Assembly: GCF_900107835.1 (NCBI RefSeq)
Contig: NZ_FNRG01000015.1
Span: 1-64,000 of the forward strand
Source of the DNA: Oribacterium sp. KHPX15
GTDB taxonomy: Bacteria > Bacillota > Clostridia > Lachnospirales > Lachnospiraceae
Reading direction: 5' to 3'
DNA: 64,000 nt
This document shows positions 28,001-36,438 of the stretch, piece after piece (position 1 is the stretch's first letter; every line of letters begins with the position of its first letter). The translations under genes were made by a program, and so were the position numbers. The notes under the pieces were generated by a model. That model ran no database searches. It saw only the letters and a program-made list of their open reading frames with translations, and was not told the origin of the DNA.

Positions 28001-28492
28001 ATGGACGATTATGTAGAGCACATGGTGAAAAGAAATGACCCTGTATACTGGAAAGCAGCATTGGGCATTGCAGCAGTTCTTACGGTTATCTCACTTTTTT
28101 TGGCCCTTCAGTATGCATTTGCACTGCTTTTGCTCCTTGCGATGCTGGCAGCAGACTATGCAATCTGGCTGTTTTCAAGTGTTGAATACGAATACACCTA
28201 TTTCGGCGGAAGCTTCGAACTGGACGAAGTCCTGAACAAATCCCGCAGAAGAAAGATCGTTGAAACAAACGGTGAAGAGCTTGTCCTCTTTGCGCCGAAA
28301 AAATCCGATGCCGCAAAGTCTGAAATTGGTAACGCAAAGGTACTGGACTACTCCGGTAATGGTTCCGAAGATAAGAAATATGCATACATCTATATCAGGA
28401 ACGGAAACAAGACATGTATGTATATCGAAGGAACAGAAGAACTTCTTAAGCAGGTTCGGAGAAACACACCACAGAAGTACAAGACATATTGA
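28001..28492 (+). CDS. Conserved small membrane protein, unknown function
   Basis: 163 residues from ATG 28001, chosen because GAGAGGAG precedes it. Two hydrophobic helices (about 19-55) follow a short charged N-terminus MDDYVEHMVKRNDP. The cytoplasmic remainder contains VEYEYTYFGGSFELDEVLNKSRRRKIVE and a C-terminal basic tail. This pattern resembles DUF6106-type proteins of Lachnospiraceae, a tentative match from memory. It is monocistronic between terminators, with a conserved 5' element directly upstream. I assign no function. Confidence 0.75.
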   Translation: MDDYVEHMVKRNDPVYWKAALGIAAVLTVISLFLALQYAFALLLLLAMLAADYAIWLFSSVEYEYTYFGGSFELDEVLNKSRRRKIVETNGEELVLFAPKKSDAAKSEIGNAKVLDYSGNGSEDKKYAYIYIRNGNKTCMYIEGTEELLKQVRRNTPQKYKTY

Positions 28493-28559
28493 TAAATAAA
28501 AGAGAATCCTTTTGGAGTATCTTTAACTGTGTGACATATGTTAATAAAATCGTTGGCAG

Positions 28560-28596
28560 GAAACCTACATTGCATTTTGCAGTGTAGGTTTCTTTT
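28560..28596 (+). terminator. Terminator after the small membrane protein gene
   Basis: GAAACCTACATTGC pairs with GCAGTGTAGGTTTC (one mismatch), followed by TTTT. Confidence 0.8.
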
Positions 28597-28728
28597 GTAT
28601 TAAAGAATTTCAGTGTAGGCCGTGTCTTTTTCGGATTGCTAATAAAAATGTGTATTTCTGCCGATATAGAATTTGTAGTACGACAAGTGATTAGACGCTC
28701 ATATGTATGTCTTAATGAGGGAATTTGC

Positions 28729-28794
28729 ATGAATATAGATTTAAAGCAGGCTTATAAAGGTTTTGTTATAGTTTTTCGTTTTTTTAATGTTTAA
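28729..28794 (+). CDS. Possible 21-codon small ORF upstream of the prepilin gene
   Basis: ATG 28729 follows TGAGGGAATTTGC, a plausible ribosome site, and encodes a short peptide beginning MNIDLKQAYKGFVIVFRFF before a TAA at 28792. The C-terminal half is hydrophobic. It could be a leader peptide or chance. The rest of the 28493-28868 gap holds only a terminator and AT-rich sequence. Confidence 0.2.
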   Translation: MNIDLKQAYKGFVIVFRFFNV

Positions 28795-28868
28795 ACATGG
28801 ATAATGAGTATGACATGGATTAAAATAGAAATGTGAGAATAGTTGTTTTTTAGAGGGGAAAGATAGAT

Positions 28869-29492
28869 ATGAAATACGTTAAGAAAGGATTTACTGTAGC
28901 GGAGTTGCTGATAGTATGCGCTATCGTGGGTATTTTGGTGGCAATAAGTTTGCCTATCCTTAATGTGCAGCTTGAAAAGTCGAGAGAGGCGCACGATATA
29001 GCTTTGATGCGCACGGCGGCAGCGGCTGCAATGGAATATTATTATATAGGAGATTATGTTAAATATAGCGCTGATTTAGATAATGAAACTGATCCGGAAA
29101 AGAAAAATATCGGATTGAGCGTGGACCGAATGTCTACTGGTCCGGAGTCGTGGAATGCATATGGTGCCTATGACCCAAGAACAGGAAAAATTTATAGAAC
29201 AAGAGATTTACTTCCTCCCGGTAAGAACGGTAAACGTTACGTTTATGGCAAAGGTACTAAAGTCGATGGTGGAACACGTGTTCCATCAGGTAGTGAGTCA
29301 GGAGAGGCTTATCAGTCCACAGAGGACTATAGGAATGCGGTTGTTATGGTTTCAATTTATGCAAAAGCAGCGACGCCTCATATTGATGTTTATTGGAAAG
29401 ATAATACGAAATCTACTAATTCCAATTATATTGGTGGCAAAGCTTCCAATATAAATGGTCCTCAACGCTGCTTAAGGCTCTATCCAAATTAG
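28869..29492 (+). CDS. Type IV prepilin-like protein
   Basis: Secreted or membrane-anchored pilin/pseudopilin-like protein, 207 residues. The N-terminus MKYVKKGFTVAELLIVCAIV is a class III signal: basic leader, cleavage between Gly7 and Phe8, Glu at mature position 5, then a hydrophobic helix. The remainder is hydrophilic with glycine- and tyrosine-rich stretches and a central YDPRTGKIYRTRDLLPPGKN. No prepilin peptidase, assembly ATPase or platform gene is nearby, so it depends on machinery encoded elsewhere. AGAGGGGAAAG precedes the ATG. AT content is higher than in flanking genes. Confidence 0.8.
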   Translation: MKYVKKGFTVAELLIVCAIVGILVAISLPILNVQLEKSREAHDIALMRTAAAAAMEYYYIGDYVKYSADLDNETDPEKKNIGLSVDRMSTGPESWNAYGAYDPRTGKIYRTRDLLPPGKNGKRYVYGKGTKVDGGTRVPSGSESGEAYQSTEDYRNAVVMVSIYAKAATPHIDVYWKDNTKSTNSNYIGGKASNINGPQRCLRLYPN

Positions 29493-29528
29493 GTATATGC
29501 CGGTCTTTACAAAAATCTTACAAAATTC

Positions 29529-29566
29529 AAGGAACAGACTTTTTTATTAAAGTCTGTTCCTTTTTT
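29529..29566 (+). terminator. Terminator after the prepilin-like gene
   Basis: AAGGAACAGACTTT pairs with AAAGTCTGTTCCTT, then six T. Confidence 0.9.
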
Positions 29567-29688
29567 GTATGGATAACTTCAACCAAATTAAGGCAGATTT
29601 GGGTTAACATATAAAAACAGAGACAGTAGCGGTTTATGCAACATGAAATAATGAACCGTTTCTTCTCAAAGGGAAGGGTTTATGAGAA

Positions 29689-31773
29689 ATGAGAGAATTC
29701 AAAAGTAGAAAAAAACAGGAAGATAATAACGAAACCTGGGAGAACGAGGAGTTACAGGAGTTTAAAAAGGACTCCGTGGAATTTTTCAGAAAGCATAAAA
29801 AGGTTCTTGCTTTGGGCGCCGGCTTTACTATAGCCTTTATGCTGTTGTTTGGAACCATAGCTTTTGGAATCGTTAATCGTGCCGTTGAAGTGGAACAGAC
29901 AGAGCAGCTTGCGGAGGTTGAGACTACAGGAGAGGTCATTAAGATCACAACCGATGAAGGCCTTACAGAGGCTGCATTTAATCAGTCAGAGAAAATCAAC
30001 ACTACTATAGAAACCGGAATTCCGGAAACAGCGGAGACGGCAGCTGCGACAGGCGAAGATCGGGCTTCGAAAGCAGCTGCCGGATCCGGCAGGAAAGCTT
30101 CAAACGGAAATAGTTCAGGTGCAGCATCAGGCAAAGTGGCAGGAGCAGAACGCAGTGTGAATTCCGAAGAAAAAGAAACTAATGCTTCAACCGTGGCAGC
30201 TGCCACAGAAGCATCAACCGGCAGCTTTTCAGCCAATACTGCTTCAGATGACCAGGAAGCTCTCAATCAGATTTTGGGAGTGGGTTCATCCGGAGCAAAG
30301 CTTGATAAGGCTGATGGAACAAAAAAGGCATCTGAAACTAATAGCGTTCTCAGCAACGAGCCATATATGGACAGCTCTTCTGATACAAATTCAGATTCAG
30401 AAACTGAAACAGAAGAAAATGCTCAGGAGACCAAAAATGCAGTTGAGGCCGAGACCCCTGCTGAGACTACAAAAGAGACTGTAGCAGAAACGGAAACCGC
30501 AGCGGAGACTGAAAAAGAGACCGAAGCAGAAACAAAAGCTCAGAAGACAGAAGGTACTACCGGATCAAACAGTGGTACGGTAACTCTTCCATTGGAAAAG
30601 AAAAAGCTTACGGTTCTTGTATATATGATAGGGTCTTCTCTTGAAACCAAATCAAACCTTGCTGCCAACAGTCTTGTGACCATGCTTTCAGCAAACCTGA
30701 AGACAGATGATATTAATGTTGTCATCGAAACCGGCGGAACCAAGGATTTCCATAACATCTCAACGGCTGACAAAGAGTTTGACGAGTCAAAGATTGAAAG
30801 ATGGATGATCAGCGGCACAAAGCTTATCCATCTGGGCGATGGCGGAAACACTTCTGAAGTCAGCATGACAGATGGTGATTCATTTGAAGCTTTTCTTAAA
30901 TATGTAAAGAAAAACTTCCCTGCAAAGAGATATGAGGCGGTTCTCTGGGGACAGTCCGGCGGACCCGTAAGCGGCTTTGGATATGATGAGGTTAACGGCT
31001 CAGGCGAGCAGCTTACATTGACAGAGATGTCTACAGCTCTCAGCAATGCAGACATGGATCTGGATCTTCTGCTTTTTGATGCAAGACTTATGGGCGCCAT
31101 GGAAACAGGTTACGGACTTTCATCACATGTGGATTATATGATCGCTTCGGAAGATAATGAGTATTGCATAGGTCTTAACTATACAAACTGGTTGAAGAAG
31201 CTGAACAGCAATCCCGAGTTATCAGCTATAGAGCAGGGTAAGCAGGTTATAGATGATTTCATTGCCGTAAACAAGGGAAAAGGTGAGGGCAAGGATGAAA
31301 TGGTAGGCGCTTATTCACTGGTGGACCTTAAAGCCCTTAAGCGAAACACTTCCGACAGGCTGAAGGCATTGGCAGAGCTTCTGAAGAGCGCTGAGAAAAC
31401 CGAAAACGGAAGAGATCATCTGAGGCAGGCAAGTAAGGAAGCTTACAGATTTGCACCCAATTACAGCTATGATCTTGTGGATTTCAGCAGCTTTCTCGGA
31501 GCAATAGAGAGTAACTTCACAGGCAGCGGAAGCGAAGGCATCAATTACAAAGAGATAAGGGAAGCAGCGGCCTCCCTAAGGAGTTCTGTTGAAAACGCTG
31601 TTGAAATCAGCAGATATGTGACTCCAAACGATGACGGCGGTGTATCCGGTCTCACCATTTATTTCCCGCAGCCCGGCACAGATGCAGAAAAGAAGGAGAA
31701 AATGCTCAAAAAGTATGAGGGACTGAATTTCAGTACTTCCTATCAGCAGCTTATAAAGCAATATGCCGAATAA
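29689..31773 (+). CDS. Clostripain (C11)-like protein lacking catalytic residues
   Basis: Membrane-anchored extracellular protein, 694 residues. A charged cytoplasmic start (1-38) is followed by one helix (about 39-62), then a long Glu/Thr/Ala/Ser-rich linker (about 65-300) and a C11-like domain starting KKLTVLVYMIGSSLETKSNLA. The fold motifs are kept (GDGGNTSEVSM, FDARLMGAMETGYGL, VDYMIASE), but the catalytic His of the WxHG motif is Gln422 (WGQSGG) and the catalytic Cys of DACLM is Arg466 (DARLM). It is therefore predicted to be proteolytically dead, perhaps a wall-spanning binding protein. It is flanked by the prepilin-like gene and guaB. Confidence 0.82.
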   Translation: MREFKSRKKQEDNNETWENEELQEFKKDSVEFFRKHKKVLALGAGFTIAFMLLFGTIAFGIVNRAVEVEQTEQLAEVETTGEVIKITTDEGLTEAAFNQSEKINTTIETGIPETAETAAATGEDRASKAAAGSGRKASNGNSSGAASGKVAGAERSVNSEEKETNASTVAAATEASTGSFSANTASDDQEALNQILGVGSSGAKLDKADGTKKASETNSVLSNEPYMDSSSDTNSDSETETEENAQETKNAVEAETPAETTKETVAETETAAETEKETEAETKAQKTEGTTGSNSGTVTLPLEKKKLTVLVYMIGSSLETKSNLAANSLVTMLSANLKTDDINVVIETGGTKDFHNISTADKEFDESKIERWMISGTKLIHLGDGGNTSEVSMTDGDSFEAFLKYVKKNFPAKRYEAVLWGQSGGPVSGFGYDEVNGSGEQLTLTEMSTALSNADMDLDLLLFDARLMGAMETGYGLSSHVDYMIASEDNEYCIGLNYTNWLKKLNSNPELSAIEQGKQVIDDFIAVNKGKGEGKDEMVGAYSLVDLKALKRNTSDRLKALAELLKSAEKTENGRDHLRQASKEAYRFAPNYSYDLVDFSSFLGAIESNFTGSGSEGINYKEIREAAASLRSSVENAVEISRYVTPNDDGGVSGLTIYFPQPGTDAEKKEKMLKKYEGLNFSTSYQQLIKQYAE

Positions 31774-31875
31774 GGTATGTGGCTATGCAGATAGCATATT
31801 TCCCGGTTCGGTGCATCAGACTTAAGAAGTTGATATTACTAAGATTTCTAAATAACATACATAGAATTGCTTATG

Positions 31876-31906
31876 AAAAGGAGGGTTGATTTTAAATCCT
31901 CCTTTT
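31876..31906 (+). terminator. Terminator after the C11-like gene
   Basis: AAAAGGAGG pairs with CCTCCTTTT around a 13-base loop; the stem itself provides the T-rich end. Confidence 0.6.
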
Positions 31907-31996
31907 GTTATACTCGTTAAAATTTTATAACAAATACCCATTCATAACCTGGATCCAAGCCCTTCAAGGGGAAAAGGACCTTTTAAACAGACAGAG

Positions 31997-32032
31997 TGAC
32001 ATGTTAAAAAGTGTCAGCGATTGTTTTTTTTT
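31997..32032 (+). terminator. Possible attenuator in the guaB leader
   Basis: TGACA-N10-TGTCA is followed five bases later by a run of eleven T, directly before the guaB ribosome site. The stem is short, so function is uncertain. Confidence 0.3.
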
Positions 32033-32048
32033 TGAAAGGAGATTTCCG

Positions 32049-33512
32049 ATGGCCAAGATTATCGGCGATGGCATCACATTCGATGATGTACTGCTCGTAC
32101 CTCAGTATTCAGAGGTTGTTCCCAATTCTGTTGATGTTTCAACTTATCTTACAAAGACAATAAAGTTAAACATCCCGTTTATTTCTGCAGGTATGGATAC
32201 CGTTACAGAGCATCAGATGGCTATCGCCATGGCACGTTGCGGCGGCATAGGCATTATTCACAAGAATATGTCTATCGAGCAGCAGGCAGAGGAAGTAGAT
32301 ATGGTAAAGCGTTCAGAGAACGGCGTTATCACAGATCCTTTCTTCCTTAGCCCGGAGCATACTCTTAAGGATGCCAATGATCTTATGGCCAAGTTCAAGA
32401 TTTCAGGTGTACCGATCACAGTGGATCGTAAGCTTGTGGGTATCATCACAAACCGTGATCTGGTTTTCGAAGAGGATTTCACAAAGCAGATAAAGGAGTG
32501 TATGACTTCCGAAAATCTTATAACAGCAAAGGAAGGAACAACTATTGAGGAGGCAAAGCAGATCCTCGCAAAGGCAAAGGTTGAGAAGCTTCCTATCGTA
32601 GATGATGAGGGAGTTCTCAAGGGTCTCATCACCATCAAGGATATCGAGAAGCAGATGAAGTATCCGAACTCTGCAAAGGATTCACAGGGAAGACTTCTTT
32701 GCGGTGCAGCTCTCGGAATCACTGCCAATGTTGTAGAAAGAGCAGCTGAGCTCGTAAAGGCACATGTTGATGTTGTAGTACTTGATTCTGCTCACGGTCA
32801 CAGCGGAAATGTACTTAAGTGTGTATCACTTCTCAAGGAGAAGTTCCCGGATCTTCAGATCATTGCCGGTAATGTTGCCACAGGTGCCGCAACTGAAGCT
32901 CTTATTAAGGCAGGAGCTGACTGTGTTAAGATCGGTATCGGACCGGGATCTATCTGTACAACCCGAGTTGTCGCAGGTATCGGTGTTCCTCAGATCACAG
33001 CAGTTATGAATGCTTACGAGGTATCTTCAAAGTATGGTGTACCTATCATCGCAGATGGTGGTATTCAGTATTCCGGTGATGTTGTAAAGGCTATCGCAGC
33101 AGGTGGAAACACAGTTATGATGGGTTCTGTATTTGCGGGTTGTGATGAGGCTCCGGGTGAGTTCGAGCTTTATCAGGGACGTAAGTACAAGGTATACAGA
33201 GGCATGGGCTCAATGGGTGCCATGAAGCAGAAGAATGGTTCTGCAGATCGTTATTTCCAGGCCAATGCCAAGAAGCTCGTACCTGAAGGCGTTGAGGGAC
33301 GTGTTGCTTACAAGGGTAAAGTAGAGGATACTATCTTCCAGTTTGTGGGCGGTCTCAGAGCAGGTATGGGATACTGCGGTGCAAAGGATATTCCTACACT
33401 TCAGAGCACAAGCGAGTTCGTAAAGATCTCAAGTGCATCCCTGAAGGAATCACATCCACATGATATTCACATCACAAAGGAAGCACCCAACTACTCAGTT
33501 GAGGATAATTAA
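32049..33512 (+). CDS. guaB: IMP dehydrogenase
   Basis: Oxidises IMP to XMP with NAD, the committed step to GMP. It is 487 residues from ATG 32049, which follows GAAAGGAG; a longer upstream frame passes through the leader and is rejected. The N-terminal barrel half includes [16 protein letters not shown] and SAGMDTVTE. Two CBS domains occupy about residues 93-205. Then come [11 protein letters not shown], the catalytic Cys in [11 protein letters not shown], and the flap GSMGAMKQ. It is monocistronic, ending at a terminator before nadE. Confidence 0.97.
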   Translation: MAKIIGDGITFDDVLLVPQYSEVVPNSVDVSTYLTKTIKLNIPFISAGMDTVTEHQMAIAMARCGGIGIIHKNMSIEQQAEEVDMVKRSENGVITDPFFLSPEHTLKDANDLMAKFKISGVPITVDRKLVGIITNRDLVFEEDFTKQIKECMTSENLITAKEGTTIEEAKQILAKAKVEKLPIVDDEGVLKGLITIKDIEKQMKYPNSAKDSQGRLLCGAALGITANVVERAAELVKAHVDVVVLDSAHGHSGNVLKCVSLLKEKFPDLQIIAGNVATGAATEALIKAGADCVKIGIGPGSICTTRVVAGIGVPQITAVMNAYEVSSKYGVPIIADGGIQYSGDVVKAIAAGGNTVMMGSVFAGCDEAPGEFELYQGRKYKVYRGMGSMGAMKQKNGSADRYFQANAKKLVPEGVEGRVAYKGKVEDTIFQFVGGLRAGMGYCGAKDIPTLQSTSEFVKISSASLKESHPHDIHITKEAPNYSVEDN

Positions 33513-33532
33513 AAACAAATATTTATTTTCCG

Positions 33533-33559
33533 AGCTGTTCCGAAAGGAACAGCTTTTTT
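33533..33559 (+). terminator. guaB terminator
   Basis: AGCTGTTCC-GAAA-GGAACAGCT followed by TTTTT. Confidence 0.92.
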
Positions 33560-33608
33560 GTGGTATAATCAACATCAAATAAAAGTAAATCAATCGGAGG
33601 CTTTTTCA

Positions 33609-35663
33609 ATGATAGAAGGATTTATAAGGGTTGCCTCCGCAACACCAAAAATAAAGGTTGCGGATGTTTCACATAATAAAGAAGCGATAATCAAAAATAT
33701 AGAAGAGGCTGAGAAACAGGGAGCAAGGCTTATCGTTTTCCCGGAGCTTGCATTAACGGCATATACCTGTGCGGATCTGTTCCACCAGACGATTCTTATT
33801 GATAAAGCAGAAAAAGCACTGGATGAACTTGCGGAAGAAACCAGAGGAAGAGAAATTGTTGTTGTAGTTGGCACCACCTGGTACACAGATCATAAGCTTT
33901 ATAATGCTGCTGCGTTTATTCACGATGGACGGATTCTTGGGATAGTTCCCAAGAAGAATCTTCCTAATTATGGAGAGTTTTATGAGAGAAGATGGTTCAC
34001 TCCGGGCAACGAGGATGTGAGATTTTTAAAGCACAGGTCGAAGGCAACCGGAGAGATTTATGAGATCCCCTTCGGTATGAATATACTGCTTGAAGCCGAA
34101 GACCTTAAGGATTTTGTTCTTGCAGCTGAGATATGTGAGGATGTATGGGTTCCGGAAACTCCCTCCACAAAGCATGCCCTTGCGGGAGCCACAGTTATTG
34201 CCAATACGTCAGCTTCTGACGAAACAGTCGGAAAGGACAGCTACCGCCGGGAGCTTATTCGTTCCACCAGTGCCCGACTTGTGGCGGCTTATATTTATAC
34301 CAATGCCGGGGACGGTGAGTCAACAACGGACCTTGTTTTCGGAGGACAGGATATCATTGCGGAGAATGGTTCCATAGTTAAAGAAGGAAAGCGTTTTGAG
34401 ACCGGACTCTACATTGCGGATATCGACCTCCAGAAGCTGGATCAGGAGAGATCAAGAACAACCACATATCCTTCTGTTTCTGAGGAGCTGAGAGAAAAAT
34501 ATGAGATTGTCAGATTCAGCTTTGAACCGGAGAATGTAAATGGTAAAAAAATCGAACCGGTCGAAGCTGATATATCATCAGAGGGACCGGTTCATGAAAG
34601 ACTTTTTGCAGAGGCTGCCGATCTCATGAGATACGTTGATCCTAAACCCTTTGTGCCGGGAAACCAGCAGGAAAGAACCCGGAGATGTAACGAGATATTC
34701 ACCATCCAGGCATTGGGTCTCAAGAAGAGACTGGAGCACATTGGCTGCAAAACTGCAGTTATAGGTATTTCGGGAGGTCTTGATTCCACACTTGCACTTC
34801 TGGTAACCGCAAGAGCTTTTGATATGCTGGGTTTGCCAAGAGAAAACATTATCTCTGTAACCATGCCGGCCTTCGGAACCACAGACAGGACCTATAACAA
34901 TGCCGTAACCCTGACAAAGAGACTTAACGCTACCTTGAGGGAGATTAATATCAAGGAATCGGTATTACTTCATTTCAGGGATATCGGACATGACCCTGAG
35001 GATCATTCTGTTACTTATGAGAATTCCCAGGCAAGGGAGCGAACCCAGATACTCATGGATATCGCAAATCAGACTGACGGAATAGTTATCGGAACCGGAG
35101 ATCTCAGCGAGCTTGCTCTCGGATGGGCTACCTATAACGGAGACCACATGTCCATGTATGCGGTTAATGCAGGAGTTCCGAAAACTTTGGTGAGATATCT
35201 GGTTAAGTATGTAGCGGATACTTCAGAGGATAAGGCATTAAGCTCATGTCTTTATGATATCTTTGATACACCTGTAAGCCCGGAGCTTCTTCCTCCTACA
35301 GGAGACGGAAAGATATCCCAGAAGACAGAGGATCTGGTGGGACCTTATGAGCTCCACGATTTCTTCCTCTATCAGATAATGAGATTCGGTTTCAGTCCGA
35401 AAAAGGTTTATATGCTGGCTCTGAAGGCTTTCTCAAAGGAAAACCAGGGTGATTCGGACAATGCTGAGATATACGAAGCAGATGAGATATTCAAATGGTT
35501 AAACAAGTTCTACTGGAGATTTTTCTCCCAGCAGTTCAAGAGAAGCTGTCTCCCCGACGGACCAAAGGTTGGTTCTGTGGCGGTTTCACCGAGAGGAGAT
35601 CTGAGAATGCCAAGTGATGCGGTAGTTGCTCTTTGGATTGAAGAGTTAAAAGAAATGAGGTAA
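33609..35663 (+). CDS. nadE: Glutamine-dependent NAD+ synthetase
   Basis: Final step of NAD synthesis: amidates deamido-NAD using glutamine. The 684-residue protein combines an N-terminal nitrilase-type glutaminase (Glu in FPELALTAYTC, Lys in VPKKNLPNYGEFYERR, Cys in LAAEICEDVW) with a C-terminal synthetase domain. The PP-loop is GISGGLDSTLAL, with DLSELALGWATYNGDHMS further on. Start ATG 33609 after ATCGGAGG. Its stop codon is only two bases before the double-glycine peptide gene, so the two are probably cotranscribed and translationally coupled. Confidence 0.95.
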   Translation: MIEGFIRVASATPKIKVADVSHNKEAIIKNIEEAEKQGARLIVFPELALTAYTCADLFHQTILIDKAEKALDELAEETRGREIVVVVGTTWYTDHKLYNAAAFIHDGRILGIVPKKNLPNYGEFYERRWFTPGNEDVRFLKHRSKATGEIYEIPFGMNILLEAEDLKDFVLAAEICEDVWVPETPSTKHALAGATVIANTSASDETVGKDSYRRELIRSTSARLVAAYIYTNAGDGESTTDLVFGGQDIIAENGSIVKEGKRFETGLYIADIDLQKLDQERSRTTTYPSVSEELREKYEIVRFSFEPENVNGKKIEPVEADISSEGPVHERLFAEAADLMRYVDPKPFVPGNQQERTRRCNEIFTIQALGLKKRLEHIGCKTAVIGISGGLDSTLALLVTARAFDMLGLPRENIISVTMPAFGTTDRTYNNAVTLTKRLNATLREINIKESVLLHFRDIGHDPEDHSVTYENSQARERTQILMDIANQTDGIVIGTGDLSELALGWATYNGDHMSMYAVNAGVPKTLVRYLVKYVADTSEDKALSSCLYDIFDTPVSPELLPPTGDGKISQKTEDLVGPYELHDFFLYQIMRFGFSPKKVYMLALKAFSKENQGDSDNAEIYEADEIFKWLNKFYWRFFSQQFKRSCLPDGPKVGSVAVSPRGDLRMPSDAVVALWIEELKEMR

Positions 35664-35665
35664 TC

Positions 35666-35839
35666 ATGGAAAATATAAAAGATGACAAAAAAGTTCTTGA
35701 AAAAAAGGAAGATTTAAATGAATCTGCGGAAATAGAGTTTTTCGATGGCTTTTCCGGATTCGAACCCATACCGGATCAGGATCTGAAAAAAGTAATGGGC
35801 GGCCAGGAGATGATCATACCTGAAAGTGTCAGGTTATAA
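35666..35839 (+). CDS. Double-glycine-leader precursor peptide, 57 residues
   Basis: Small secreted-peptide precursor too short for routine gene finders. The acidic leader (MENIKDDKKVLEKK...) ends GFEPIPDQDLKKVMGG, with cleavage predicted after Gly46. Positions relative to cleavage fit the C39-exporter rule: Phe -15, Ile -12, Leu -7, Val -4, Gly -2, Gly -1. The core is just 11 residues (QEMIIPESVRL), with no Cys or Thr and one Ser, so a lanthipeptide is unlikely. AGGTAATC ahead of the ATG lies inside the end of nadE. The downstream genes are a short HlyD-like protein and a C39 ABC exporter, the expected processing and export partners. Function (signal, bacteriocin or other) is unknown. Confidence 0.78.
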   Translation: MENIKDDKKVLEKKEDLNESAEIEFFDGFSGFEPIPDQDLKKVMGGQEMIIPESVRL

Positions 35840-35908
35840 GGATATACCGGATTTTTATGAGATACTTTTCATCAATTGTTATTTCAACAGAGGTGCTTGG
35901 TAAAAAAT

Positions 35909-36424
35909 ATGGATAAAAAACAGCTCTTTAGAAAGAAAAGTTATGAGCATATCAATTCCCCGGAGAAGCTGGATCAGTTCCTGGATATACCGGGACCCAA
36001 TACGTGGGCTTTGATAGTGGCATTATTTATAACTATAGGTGCTGCTATCCTGTGGGGAATCTTTGGCAGCGTTCCCGAAACAGTATCTGCCATCGGCATC
36101 AGAACCCCAAGGGGTATAACCTGCTTTGTGTCTTCTCAGGAAGCTCATCGTGTGGAACCCGGAATGAAGGTCATAGTAAGTGATGAGAAAAACAGCATTA
36201 TCGGAACAGTTGATCTTGTTGGCATGAGCGTGTCTTATTACAATGCAGGAGAAGCTGTTAATGCTCCATGGCTGCTTGAAAATAACCTGAAAGACACCGA
36301 TTGGGTTAGCTCTGTTATCGTAACAGTTGAGGATGAAGATAAAGATAAGCTTGCCATCAATGCCGAACTAAAGGCAAAGGTTGTGGTGGAAGAGAGACCG
36401 CCATATAAAATACTGTTTGACTGA
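35909..36424 (+). CDS. Short HlyD-like secretion accessory protein (NHLP type)
   Basis: Probable membrane-fusion/accessory subunit of the adjacent peptide exporter, 171 residues. After a basic start there is LDQFLDIPGPNTWALIVALF, a single transmembrane helix (about 35-58), then a beta-rich extracytoplasmic domain with GMKVIVSDEKNSIIGTVDLVG resembling a lipoyl/barrel half. The long coiled-coil hairpin of full HlyD proteins is absent. The start is uncertain: ATG 35909 has GAGG 15 bases upstream, and an in-frame TTG at 35897 is nearer. It ends 14 bases before the C39 exporter gene. Confidence 0.72.
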   Translation: MDKKQLFRKKSYEHINSPEKLDQFLDIPGPNTWALIVALFITIGAAILWGIFGSVPETVSAIGIRTPRGITCFVSSQEAHRVEPGMKVIVSDEKNSIIGTVDLVGMSVSYYNAGEAVNAPWLLENNLKDTDWVSSVIVTVEDEDKDKLAINAELKAKVVVEERPPYKILFD

Positions 36425-36438
36425 CTTATGGGAGGCAT

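Noticed and set aside
31907-32048. Purine riboswitch in the guaB leader
   Set aside because: No conserved purine-aptamer core or kissing-loop arrangement could be found; only a short hairpin with a T-run is present.
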